Source: Zanthoxylum bungeanum (lineage: Eukaryota; Streptophyta; Magnoliopsida; Sapindales; Rutaceae). Taken from it: 64,000 nucleotides of DNA. Below the pieces are notes generated by a model. The model saw nothing but the letters and a program-made list of their open reading frames with translations, had not been told where the DNA came from and did not search any database. The translations under genes and the position numbers were made by a program. The stretch spans positions 124,001 to 188,000 of the forward strand of contig SKCR01023724.1 in NCBI GenBank assembly GCA_019454045.1, written 5' to 3'. This document shows, piece after piece, positions 33,909 to 44,560 of this stretch; position 1 is the stretch's first letter, and each line of letters starts with the position of its first letter.

Positions 33909-33921
33909 GCTCATGATACCA
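33909..33921 (-). promoter_or_regulatory. Primer binding site of element 2 (initiator tRNA-Met type)
   Basis: Minus strand TGGTATCATGAGC, immediately beside the LTR at 33923. The copia consensus is TGGTATCAGAGC. Confidence 0.85.
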
Positions 33922-33922
33922 T

Positions 33923-35933
33923 TGTTGGAGATTCTAAGCATCCCAAGATCAATAAACAAGCATGAAACATAAGTGAATACATTCGAGGGAGTTGCGGAAT
34001 ACTCACATCGATCGGTTGAGCAACGCTTTGACGAACAAAAACTTCAAGTTTCTGCTCTTCACAGTCACGGCGTTCACTGCCAAAGTCACACTCACTGGTT
34101 CGGCTTTTCAATCAACAAGAAACCAAGCTCCAAGCTTCGTCATTGATTCCCGGCTCATGGGTGGACTTCCCTATCACCTTCGCATGTCTCTCGGAGTGCT
34201 AGCTCTCTTGATTTTTACCACAAAAACCAAGCACTTGCTTCCCTCATTCACTGTTTTTGGGGAACCAGAAACCAGAAAATACACAGCCCTTTGGGCGTGA
34301 GAAAGATGAAGAGAATGGAGAGAGAGAAGAGTTAAATGTGTTAAGTGTTTTGGTAATTCAATTTCTAAAATCATATACCAATTTTGGTTCCAAAAGTCAA
34401 GGCAATTAATGCCCACAAATGCCAACCACACATATCACTCAATCATAAGTTGTCAAGTCACATCACTCAAAGTGACAAGTGATTTGACGCTTGATGCGAC
34501 TAATGATTTGACGCTTGATTTGACTTGCGTGCCGCACTCGCATTCGAAATGCGAATGCGCTCGCAAATAATCTCGGGCTCGGGTTCGCTAATTTCAAATT
34601 AACGAATTTTCCGTTGCGACGTAATTAAATGATTACGCCTTGCGAAATCACTATTCACGTCGCTAACGAATAAATTCTAAATTAACTCGTTCACACTGAA
34701 TTAAAATCTAATTTTAATTCTGCGTCGAAATCCAATTTCGTTTAATACATAAAATATATTAATTAATCGATTAATTCCAAATTAATCGTTATCTCTCTTT
34801 AATTGATATTTTATCCCAGATAAAATATCTCCGCAATTAATCCCAGATTAAATTTCTCTCTCATCTTATTAATCCCAGATTAATTAAAGTGTGAGTCATA
34901 CGTCATCGGTGAATCTTCGGAAGCGACCCATGAGATCCCCGGATATGTTGGCAGTAAATTCGGTCGTCGGACTATCCGAACACGTAAGTACCTCGTACTA
35001 CGTTTATACCGAATTACAAGACAAGTGGGCTTCTAGCAAAGCACCATGCCTACCCAATTCTCCGGAAATATCCTTACAGGAATAAAGGATCTATATCAGA
35101 CGTAGTATACGTAGTATTGCGTATTTCTGTCCAGTATCGGATGATCACATGCAAGGCCTGGGGCTGGTACAGTGTCTGCCCCGTACGAAGCATATATCGG
35201 ATTACGAGCAACTAGTCTCTTTAATATCGGATAATCATGACCAAGTCATATTATCCCGACGGTTGCAACCTTTTTAGAGAACCATTTCTGTATCCATGCG
35301 CGATCATCATCTCCATATGACTGGAGTGACACTTCCGTCTTGACATCACACCCACACACTACGATTCTCAATATACCCAGCATTGGCGTACATAGAATCT
35401 ATTAAAGCCCTGGACGACCGCAACCAAAGTATATTGATTGTCGCAAGCATTAGCGGTGTAAGTCTCAGGTTAAGACCAAATACACCTACCCTGATTTCGG
35501 ACTTCCATGGACACATAGTCATACTACCAATGGAATTTCGAGGGGGTCTATCCAGAGCAAAGCTGTTTCCCGTACCATCGGTAAAACACAACCTCCTATT
35601 ACACTTGCATGGGTATCCTATACCCAAATATATTAGAACTATGCTGTTGTGCCCTCACAACGCGCATAAGTGTAATACTAGTCTTTTACGCATTCATCTA
35701 TGTCCAATCTCGATAATGCTCTGACTAGGGATATTTAATGATTTATCATTCGTGGATTGATACTGTCTCATATCATTCTCAATCTAGGAACAAATCACAG
35801 GGGCCTCCTATCATTTATATATCTAACTAATCACAAATGATAAGAGTGCAATCTCCTTTGTCATATAGTTAATTTGTACAACAACACCGTGATCTGTACA
35901 AATAGTGACGCTATGGGTCATAATTGTCCAACA
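33923..35933 (-). repeat. 5' LTR of element 2
   Basis: tgttggagattctaagc (33923) to attgtccaaca (35933), followed by TSD tttgg. Carries the hairpin array at 34667-34884. Confidence 0.9.
34667..34884. repeat. Hairpin array, right LTR of element 2
   Basis: Counterpart of 26987-27204 with a few base changes, one of which (aattaat to aataaat at about 34669) weakens the first stem. Confidence 0.8.
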
Positions 35934-35938
35934 TTTGG

Positions 35939-36465
35939 CACACTGTGCCCAAATATATTTGAAAGTAGATAACAAGTATCAATCACATCCAATGTGACTC
36001 TTAGAAAATAGGTCCTGAGCCGTTTACGATCCTCACTGCTTTGGCATCTATTGGATGGGGCGTATTCAAGGCAATACTCGTCAATGTACATATCCAAGGT
36101 ACTTATGCACTACCTCTCTGCTTTGGCATATATTGGTATGCATTTTCGCTCGAATGTGTTTCTTATCAATTAAGTTTTTACTGGTATAAACAAATTTCCA
36201 TTAACCATAGCAGTACTACTTGGGCAGATATAACCACGGTGTCAAGAAAAATATTTATATCCGTGTTGACGAGACGGACCCATTAGTGCACAAAACACAA
36301 AACCTTATTATGAGGATTTTACAAAAACTGTCAAACAGCCAAAAAAATTGATCCAATCAATTAATTCTAAAGTATATGTAAAATAAATTGAATAAAATAT
36401 CAAATATCAAATATTTAGGCATGAAAATTATTTTGGATGTGGGATCAGACACTCTAATACCATTT
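35939..36465 (-). other. Leader and primer binding site of element 3
   Basis: Continues element 3's leader after element 2. Contains two ctgctttggca words (36037 and 36117), like the motif at which element 2 inserted. At 36462-36447 the minus strand reads TGGTATTAGAGTGTCT, a tRNA-Met-type PBS with one change in TGGTATCAGAG, 3 bases from the LTR end at 36466. Confidence 0.75.
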
Positions 36466-36574
36466 TGTTGGGGAATGCGCAACGAAAGGGCGCGGTGGAA
36501 AGCGAAAAAGGTTTTTAAAATGTAAAAACCTTTTTCGCCTTCCACCGCGCCCTTCCCCTGCGCATACCCTAACA
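36466..36574. repeat. 109-bp foldback at the LTR end of element 3
   Basis: Two 52-base arms, tgttggggaatgcgca... and its inverted partner ending ...tgcgcataccctaaca, match at 46 of 52 positions around a 5-base spacer (aaatg, about 36518-36522). The whole unit starts TG and ends CA. The left arm is the normal LTR end beside the PBS. No target duplication is evident. The rest of the expected LTR is absent. Confidence 0.9.
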
Positions 36575-36805
36575 GTGTCTACGGCACCCATTGCACCGAT
36601 GGGTAGTAACTCCCCACTCACTCTACCTTTATTTTACAGGATCGCTAGTGCCCCATCATACAAATTCTCGATTGTGGACCCAAGGTGAAATCCAGCGTCC
36701 CCAAGGTGAAATCCAGCGTCCACAATTTAACACCTACCATGGGGCTCTAGCGATTTATAGCAAGCAAAGATCTCTCAGTCGAAGAACCTCTCAACACACC
36801 TACTC
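36575..36805 (+). other. Leader fragment of Tat element M
   Basis: Non-coding sequence before the gag ATG. It holds a 21-22 bp tandem duplication (ccaaggtgaaatccagcgtc twice, about 36680-36721). No PBS or LTR was recognised. Confidence 0.5.
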
Positions 36806-37848
36806 ATGGCCTCAGGTAGCGAGCAGACACCAGACTCTATGATAGCACAGTTATCTGCTCTACAAGAACGATTAAAACTGCTGGAAGAAAAAAAATCTTA
36901 CCATGCGAAGTTCCAATTCAAATCTTCAGAAGCAATTAGAATAAATTTCCTCAACCTCTTAGTAACGAGAAACTCCCGATTATCCCAGCAACCCTAACAT
37001 TCAGACCAATCTATTGGGAGCATTCAACGATGTGTTGGGTAATCTGTCACCATACAACCATCCACAAAGTCATCGGATAGTCACCATATCTGTCCAATTG
37101 ATAGAGCACGGAAAGTCGCCCGGTCAATGCGGAAGGAAATGAAAGAATTATTAGAAGTAATTATGTCCAGTCTGCCAGGAGTCAGGCTACCAATAAGAAA
37201 AAGCGAAACAGACACAATTTCATATACATATTTCTTGGAGGCCATTACTTCCATTGAACTCCCAAGGAAATTCAGCCCTCAAGATATGAAGTTATATGAT
37301 GGATCCGTAGACCCATACGACAATGTGATCAACTATAAATAAAAGATTATGTCTACATGTTTGGCTCCACACCAATGGGAAGCTGGGATGTGCAAGGGAT
37401 TTGGGGAGGCATTGGCAGACCCCACCCTCGCTAGGTTCATCAATCTTCCATATCAGACCATTGGGTCGTATCAAGAACTAACAGATAAGTTTGTAGAGCA
37501 CTTTGCAAGCTCTTGTAGGCTCGAGAAAACCACAGTCGACCTCAATGTAATTCAGTAGAGGAAGGGATAACCTCTGCTAGGCTACTTAGTGCATTTCAAC
37601 AAAGATAGAATTTCCATTCCAGATCTCCACCGGCCGACTACTGTAGAAGCCTTTAGGAATGGGATGCTAGAGGACAATGAGCCTTATAAGAAGCTAACAA
37701 AATTCTGATGCCACACCATGGATCAGGTCATGGCCCGAGCCCTAATTGAGATCAGATGGGAAGAAGATAAGAGGAACAAAAAGGGAGAAGGTTCCTCCAA
37801 TCTACACAAGAAAATGATATGGAACCCTCTCAAGCGATTCTATGGATG
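36806..37848 (+). pseudogene. Tat-lineage gag of element M, broken and cut by a Tekay-like LTR
   Basis: ATG at 36806 (MASGSEQTPDSMIAQLSALQ), with a coiled-coil-like start. Then MKELLEVIMSSLPGVRLPIR, IELPRKFSPQDMKLYDGSVD, MCKGFGEALADPTLARFINL, KFVEHFASSCRLEKTTVDLN, VHFNKDRISIPDLHRPTTVE and ALIEIRWEEDKRN, together the full gag core of Tat/Retand elements. Four or more stops (about 37340, 37556, 37568, 37706) and a frame change break it. The reading ends at 37848, where a new LTR begins. Confidence 0.85.
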
Positions 37849-37857
37849 TGTAACACC

Positions 37858-38414
37858 TAGGGGTGGCAATTTGGATCATGATTCATTTATTCGTTCGATT
37901 CGATTCGCTTTAAAGCGAATATGGGTTTGAAAAAATGGATTCATTTAATAAATGGGTCAATTCGATTCGATTCGTTTATTAAACGAATCGAATATGAATT
38001 TAAGCTCATTGATTCGTTTATTCGTTTATGATTCGTTTTATTATTTTTATTTACTAGTTCATGTTAATTTTCAATTAAGATTTGAGAAATTATAGCTAAT
38101 TATCATAGAAAAAGTAATATTTTCGATATTTGTTGAGGTATTTTTAGTAAATATATTAATTATATATTTCTTATGTATATATTTATGAAGAATTAATGTA
38201 AATCAAGTATGGTAAATTATTTTATTAAATAATATCATTAACTAAACGAATAAACGAATATTCGTATTCGATTCGTTTAATAAACGAATCGAATACGAAT
38301 CCTGATATTAGGATTCGTTTAATATACGAATCGAATACGAATCCATCACATTTTGATTCGATTCGTTTAGGATTCGATACAAATTCAATTCGTTGATTCG
38401 TTTTGCCACCCCTA
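37858..38414. mobile_element. hAT-type MITE 1 (557 bp)
   Basis: Terminal inverted repeats taggggtggcaa / ttgccaccccta, flanked by a perfect 8-bp duplication gtaacacc (37850-37857 and 38415-38422), the hallmark of hAT elements. The interior is packed near both ends with gattcgattcg and ttaaacgaatcgaat words that make large self-complementary blocks. No coding capacity. It sits 9 bp inside the LTR of element L. Confidence 0.95.
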
Positions 38415-39531
38415 GTAACACCCCAGTAATTCTGAAGACTACTATGACGACTGCTATGTTATAGATGGTGTAATACATAATATAAATCATGTTCAAGTGT
38501 GTTTGTGCTTGTGAAATTACTTTTTGGACATTCGATAAATTCCTTGCAGTTCCGATATAAAATTTAGTTTATATTCTATTCCGGACAGTCTTTAGTATTT
38601 GGGCCCTAATGTTTGCATATAATCTTCGAGTTTTATGAAATTTATATCTCCGGAAAGATAAGACATAGATCTAAAACTTTTTTGGTGAATGGTTTTCCCA
38701 ATTCGGAACATAACTAGGTCGAATTTGTCCATTTCTCCAGACCCTCTGTACTGTGACCAAAATAAGGGATAAAAATAAATTGCCCTTCCAACCCAATATC
38801 ACATTACTCTTTTCATTTTGGCCCGATAGATCTAAATATCTTCCAAGTCCCTAGACTTCTCTAGAAAAAACTAAGTTAGTCAAGAGATAAATAAAAGCCA
38901 CCCAACCCTTAAATTCTATGGAGGACCAAAGATGAGGAAGAAATGAGAGAGAGAAGGATTTGCAACTTCACAAGAAATCTTGAAGAAGAATGGAGAGAAT
39001 CCAACACAAACCAAGTTTAGAAAGGAGAAAGAAAGGCTTGTGGACTCCAATGGAGAAGAATAAGCATGATTCAAGGTAAGGAATCTTGACCCAAAACTTG
39101 GATTGTAGAGTTTTGATGAAGTAATGTTATGTTAGTATTGATGCCGAACTAGTGATTGCATTAAGGTGGATAATGAACTAGGAAATTGATTTTATTAAGA
39201 AATTCTCAAAATTATGAAATTCTAGATATTGAGTTAAATTAAGGTTAGAGATTTGCTTTTAATGGTGGAATACTGGTATAGCATGTATGGATGTTAAAGT
39301 CCAAAGAAGTACTTGTGTGAAGGTCATATTGTGGGGGTGTTGGTATTGTATTTTTGGAATTTGGCAATGGATAGTTGAATATTGGCCTGGAATCAGGCCA
39401 GCATCGCGACTCGTATGGGATAGAATCGCGATGCTGAGTTTGAAGATGCCATCTGTTTCAGGTCTGGTCGTGTGGTGTCACGACGCTCAACACTTGACGT
39501 AGCGACGCAGATCATGAAAATACCCTCTACC

Positions 39532-39732
39532 TCGGGTCGGTTGTGTGGAGGACTCGGGTCGATCGTGTGGAAGACTCGGGTCGATCATGTGGAAGACTCT
39601 GGTCGATCGTGTGGAAGATTCGGGTTGGTCGTATGGAGGATTCGGGTCGGTTGTATGGAGAACTCGGGTCGGTGGTGTGGAGAACTCAGGTCGGTCATGT
39701 GGAAGACTCGAGTCAGTATGTCTGGGGGTCAC
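39532..39732. repeat. 22-bp minisatellite in LTR of element L
   Basis: About nine imperfect 22-bp units of the type ctcgggtcgatcgtgtggaa(ga). A further one and a half units follow at about 39757-39805, next to a second copy of tgaaaataccctctacctcg (first copy at 39516), so a segment of about 225 bp was itself duplicated. Confidence 0.9.
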
Positions 39733-39892
39733 ACTGAACATGAAAATACCCTCTACCTCGGGTCAGTTGTGTTTTTGCCTCGGGTCGGTCGTGTGGAAAC
39801 CTCGGGTTTGATTATGTGAGTGTCGCGACACCTAACACCCAGCATCGCGACGCAGAGCAAGAAGAAGCTCTCTGCCTGGGTCTACTTGTATG

Positions 39893-40605
39893 TATGGATG
39901 GAAAAATCCTGATCAGGACCCGGGTCCGGATAAGCATACATTTCTGACAGCCCGGGTCCGGACCCGGGTATACCCGGACTCCACTAAGTTAATATCACAC
40001 ACTCATAGTTTGTGTAAACATTAGTGCATTGAAACAAGAAAAAACATATAATCATCAAACTTTGGATTTGCAGAATAGGCTGAATGAGAAGCTGAAAGTA
40101 CTTTCAACACCTAAAATGACGCACTTATTAACCAAAAATGAGGCAAAAATATGTAACAGATTACAGACAACAACAATAAAATTTTCAAAAATCTTAAAGT
40201 ATTGGATTCATTGAACCAAAAGAACCCAGAATATAGAAGAAATGGTGATGTGGTGAAGATGATGGATCTATGGTGGCTGGAACTGTGAAGCTGGTGAAGT
40301 CGTGAAGATGACTGGAACTGTGAAGATGATGAAGATTGAAGTTGAAGACGATGATGAACTGATGAGAGGAACTGTGATCTGTGCAGTTGAAGATTTATGG
40401 TGGGTGGTGGCTGAGCGTAAATCAGTAGAGGTAAGAAGATAAGATTAGATTTAGGGATTTTATACTTTTATTTTTTTTTTAATTTAACCGGGTCTCGGGT
40501 ACCCGGGTCCGGAATCACCAAGACCCGTATTTGAATCTGGTAATGATATGGTCTTAAATATAAGGACCTCGGTCCTTCCGGGTCCAGATTTTTTTGACAC
40601 CCCTA
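39893..40605. mobile_element. hAT-type MITE 3 (713 bp)
   Basis: Flanked by a perfect 8-bp duplication cttgtatg (39885-39892 and 40606-40613). The right end, reversed, reads taggggtgtcaaaaaaatct; the left end, tatggatggaaaaatcctga, is a decayed version. Near the ends are repeated gacccgggtccgg words. The middle (about 40230-40440) has gtgaagatgatg-type repeats. No ORF with a transposase motif. Confidence 0.85.
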
Positions 40606-42010
40606 CTTGTATGGACGTTGCGACGCTCCAAAACTAGCGTCGCGACGCGTAATAGAACAATTTCATTTCATTTTAATTGTAACTCGGGATATTAGGGGCC
40701 ACCCTAGGGGTTTTTTATCGGCGTATATACACACATTATGTCATGTTGCAAGCATAATTCACGACTTGTATACTAATTAAGTTTATCAATTATAGATTAT
40801 CGTAGGAACCGCAACTTCCTTTGCGAAACAAAGTAATGCCAACCAGATTCCAAATATGTGAGTGGATGTTTTCTTTTCAAAGTTGTATTTACTTATATTT
40901 TCTTGAATTGAGACTTAGTTTTCCGCACATAGGGCATTACCCAAGTTTATTTCCAGTTGTTTTATGAATAAGAATATTTTAAGAAGTTTTGACTCAAAGA
41001 CATGATTTTATTGATTTTTTGAGGCATTTGGAAAAACCCACTTCAGATGTAACTTATCGAATTGACGGATACAACATGTGCACATGTAGTGCAGGACTAG
41101 GGGGACGACGATACGTACACCCATAGATCCTAGATTCAGGGTTATGGGACAGCGATATGTAACGCCTTAGACCCTAGATTCAGGGTTAAGATGATAGCAT
41201 GGATCAACACATATGGCTCTAGTTCAGTGGCTTGGGGGACGGAGATATGTAACATCCTAAGACCACTAGATTAGACGTATGGGGGGACGACGATATGTAA
41301 CACCCCATGCGTCAGATTTTCAGAGATAGATTTTTAGTGACAGATTTTTCAGAGACTGATTTTCGAAGATATGATTTTCAGAAATGATAAGTTTTATGAA
41401 AGGATTTTCAAGAGAATTCAGTTTTACAGAAAGAAAGATTTCCAGAAAGATTTCCAGAAAAGTTTCACATAAAGAGATTGGTTTTTAGATACGAAAGAGT
41501 TTTCAGAAAATATTATTTTCTTGAAGATGATTTTGATTTCAGAAATAAATGAAAGTTTTTTGTTTTCATTTTTTTTAAATATCCACTCACTAGGTCGTTC
41601 AAACGATCTAACCCCTCCACTCCTAGTGTTCTATTTTACAGGTATACCCGGAGGAAGAGCTCGAGAGGATGTCTACTAATGGCAGTCACTATAGGGTTTG
41701 AGTCTACTAGATCGAGTCAGAGTTACATTTCAGTCGGTATCTAAGTAAATTCATGCATCATACATGTGTATAGTTGAGATTGCGTACGTAATGTGTTAAA
41801 AGTGTTCACTATCAGAGTTGTAATGTGAAATATTATTCAGTATATAGTATAAGTAATAAAATACATTGATGTTGTTGAGTTGGGCAATGGTCCCATACAT
41901 GAGTTTATATTTGAGATGAGATTAGTAGTAGTTAGAGAGTCAGAGGCTCATGGGGCTAGGTCGGCCTATTCTTTTCCGGTAGCATCTCCGGGAGATGGAT
42001 GTTACAAAGA

Positions 42011-42022
42011 TGGTATCAGAGC
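42011..42022 (+). promoter_or_regulatory. Primer binding site of element L
   Basis: Perfect TGGTATCAGAGC, complementary to the initiator tRNA-Met 3' end, 4 bases after the LTR end at 42006. Confidence 0.9.
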
Positions 42023-43090
42023 ATGGTCTAGGGAGTCAGTGACTGTAGTGAGTAGAGTGTTGGGGTCTTGTATACGTGGTATGCTCGGGGTACTCGTATG
42101 CGAAGCGCTACCTCTCCAGTATCCTATCCTCGAGTACGTCCTCAAGCTCTATAGACAGGTTAGTAAGAATTCCCAAAGCTATCTGAATCTTCTTCCTAAT
42201 GGAAGTAACCATAATATTTGTTCTAGTTGAGAATCCTTCCGTAGTTATCCTGGTCTATTATCATAAGTTCAAGATAAGTTATGAAACTAGACCGTAAAGT
42301 TATTAGAATATTAACCCAAGAGAGTTAGAGAGAAAGAGAAAGCTATAAGAAAAGTAAGGAATGATGTACAGACACTTAAGGTAACCATGGTTAAAAAGAG
42401 TTAGAGATACATAATTAGATAATAAAGAAAATGTCAGATGTCATAGTATTAAGGAGAATATAGTAAGCCCGAACAAGAATAAAATGTCAGGTAGACCCTA
42501 GTAAGATCATTTCCCTCCTCAGAAAATTCTTCCAAGCGGATCCAATAGCTTTTGAGTATCTCGTATAGATAGCCAGTTCCCCGAATAACGAAGAATAGCC
42601 ATAAAGGCAAAAGAAGCAAGACATCAAATTTTATTGTCGTGGAAGTTTCCAATAGACATGAGGTGCCATAAAGGATTTAGGGATTCTATACATCCAAACC
42701 CAGACTCGTAAGAAATAAAGTGGATGACGTCAGGAAAGCGAATTAGTTGCCTTAGCTAAGAAATCTGATACAGATAAGGCCCTAATCTACTTAGATTCTA
42801 ACCTTTAAGAAAAACCAGTTAAGTAAATTGTCCTAACAGAGTCTATCACATACCTCTCTTACATGAGTAATAGGCTCTACTAGGACATAGAGTATTAGAA
42901 CGAGGACAACGATATCCATCGAGATGTAAAAGATTATCCATCATTTACCACCATAGATCAAGATAACCATAAGAAGTTCAGTACCCATAATGTTATATCC
43001 TAAGATAGAAACATAGAACATTGAAAGATAGATAACCCAGAAAAGGTCCAATGAAATTTTTGAAGTTAGAAAGAAAAAACCCGACATGAT
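42023..43090 (+). other. Degraded interior of element L
   Basis: About 1.07 kb without a recognisable frame. Expected to hold gag, but no CCHC or gag core could be read. The open frame at 41880-42230 merely runs over the LTR end and PBS. Confidence 0.4.
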
Positions 43091-44313
43091 TGATAAGTGC
43101 ATGAAAGTATACTTTGAACACCGCTAACTCGGATTGTTTATCATGTATTTAATCTTAATTAGAGTTTATTTTATGCTTTGTTATTAGGAGCAATGGAATA
43201 TGAAGTTTGGAGCAATTATACAAGATTCGGGACCTAATGGACGCATCAGAAGCACGCGGGAAGAGCTGAATTGCAGAATCGGTGAAGCCAGCAAAATAAC
43301 CATCTGTCACGACGCCCAACTTCTTGGCATCGCGACGCGCTCCCAATTCATGTACGTATACAAAATCCAGCAAGTTGGGCACTGCGGCACCACTTGCCAG
43401 CGCCGCGGCGCCCCGGAAAACCCCATAAACTTAATTTAGTCGTGTTTGATGTGCATAATGACTCCGAGACTTCTCTATATAAACCCAACTTCATCCAAAA
43501 CCCTAGAAGAGGAGAAAAAGAGAGAGAAATAGAAGAGAAACACATAACAAATAGCCATAAACACAATTTCAAGATAGAAGAACGAAGAATTTCAAGCCGA
43601 CATGACGTCTCTCCGATCTATCCAGGCTATATCTCTCTTCTGCATGGAGAACTAATCTCCTAGGCAAATCTAAGGATGAACTCTTGTATTTAAGTTTTAT
43701 GTTCATGTTGTTGATTAATAAGCAGTCTTAATCGTTTAATACAATTGATGTTTATTATTCTTTATTATCTTTCAATTTAAGAATCCAGAAACTGTGTTTA
43801 TTCAACTTGCATATAGATTCAGTCATGATTTTTCTATGTGTGATTTGGGAACCTAGTTGTGACTGGTAAACTTGTTTTATGAGTTGGTCTTTTGCTGCAT
43901 TATTACTTGAGGGTATATTTTCAACGTTAGATAGGTCGTAACGATAACTTTGTGTGTTGTTAACATAGAGAAAGTAAATCATCGATTACCTTATAATTTA
44001 ATAGGTGTAGAATTGAATATCATCCGATTGTTGGTTTGAGATGTGAAACCTTTAATTTTGTAATAAAAATGAATCAATAACTGAATATAGGGATTGATAC
44101 AAGAGAGATTCTTGATGCTTTGCTGTTTATCTCTACTGATAATCCTCAATATATTTTCCATAGTTTTTATCTTATATTATCAATTCAATCTTTTTTTCAT
44201 TAAGTTAATGCTAACGTTTTGTTTAAGTAAATCAGTTCTTTGTAACCATCTCTCTGAGGAATCGACATCCCAACTATACTGCAATAACCGCGAGTACTTT
44301 TTGGGCATAATCA
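43091..44313 (+). repeat. 5' LTR of Athila element C (1.22 kb)
   Basis: Starts tgataagtgc, ends gcataatca (TGAT...ATCA as in element B). A TATA box TATATAAA is at 43476-43483. Upstream of it are paired CG-rich motifs at 43306 and 43329 and a GCCGCGGCGC at 43402. Confidence 0.85.
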
Positions 44314-44319
44314 AAATTT

Positions 44320-44337
44320 TGGCGCCGTTACCGGGGA
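44320..44337 (+). promoter_or_regulatory. Primer binding site of element C (tRNA-Asp)
   Basis: TGGCGCCGTTACCGGGGA, one G to A change from the tRNA-Asp complement seen in element B. Confidence 0.9.
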
Positions 44338-44560
44338 GACGGTTTACTAGCAAAATGAGCATGTTTGATTAGTCAACAACAAAAGCGGTAACTTTGTCTC
44401 ATTTTTTTTTTATTTTTTATTTATTTCTTTTAATTCAGTTATTTATTTATTTTATCTATTTATTTTATTTCAATTTTAGTTTTAGTTTTAGTTTTGATTT
44501 TTAGTTTATTATTTTATTATTTTGTTATTTTTATTTCTCGTGTTATTTGTGTTTAAGTGC

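Larger units (their letters stand above)
26259..35933 (-). mobile_element. Ty1/copia (Angela-like) element 2, 9.7 kb, decayed interior
   Basis: Bounded by TSD tttgg (26254-26258 and 35934-35938) in the leader of element 3. Two LTRs of about 2.0 kb (26259-28259; 33923-35933), a PBS at 33921-33909 (TGGTATCATGAGC on the minus strand) and a polypurine tract next to 28259 (atctcccacttggcc in plus reading). The interior is colinear with element 1 but is littered with indels and stops and codes for nothing. It belongs to the same family group as element 1 but has diverged LTRs. Confidence 0.9.
20737..36574 (-). mobile_element. Ty1/copia element 3, split by H and element 2, left part lost
   Basis: A minus-strand copia element read from the right: foldback LTR remnant 36574-36466, tRNA-Met-type PBS at 36462-36447, leader (36446-35939 and 26253-26045), gag, protease, integrase, and the integrase-RT linker up to 20737. 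RT, RNase H and the 3' LTR are not in the window; the left edge is LTR fragment N. Removing solo LTR H (20840-23764) and element 2 (26259-35933) together with one copy of each TSD restores colinearity. Confidence 0.75.
37849..42006 (+). repeat. 5' LTR of element L (about 3.6 kb without its MITE 1 insert)
   Basis: Contains, in order: MITE 1 (37858-38414), a block with CG-rich paired motifs and a 22-bp minisatellite (39411-39860), MITE 3 (39893-40605), more paired motifs (40617-40648), and four spaced copies of a gggacgacgatatgtaacac-like block (about 41100, 41144, 41225, 41281). Open frames in 39287-39819 come from the minisatellite. Confidence 0.75.
37849..43090 (+). mobile_element. Tekay-like Ty3/gypsy element L (5' LTR and start of interior)
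   Basis: LTR from TGTAACACCCC (interrupted after TGTAACACC by MITE 1) to GTTACA at 42006, then the tRNA-Met PBS tggtatcagagc at 42011-42022. The interior (42023-43090) is degraded and is cut by Athila element C at 43091. Terminal TGTAAC/GTTACA and the tRNA-Met PBS fit Tekay/Del chromoviruses. The left 5-bp flank in gag M is ggatg; the far end is not seen. Confidence 0.8.

Noticed and set aside
39472..39819. 115-codon repetitive protein and two overlapping frames
   Set aside because: All are readings of the 22-bp minisatellite in different frames.
40029..40214. 61-codon frame in MITE 3 as captured host gene
   Set aside because: No recognisable motif or splice structure. It could be captured sequence but nothing supports it.
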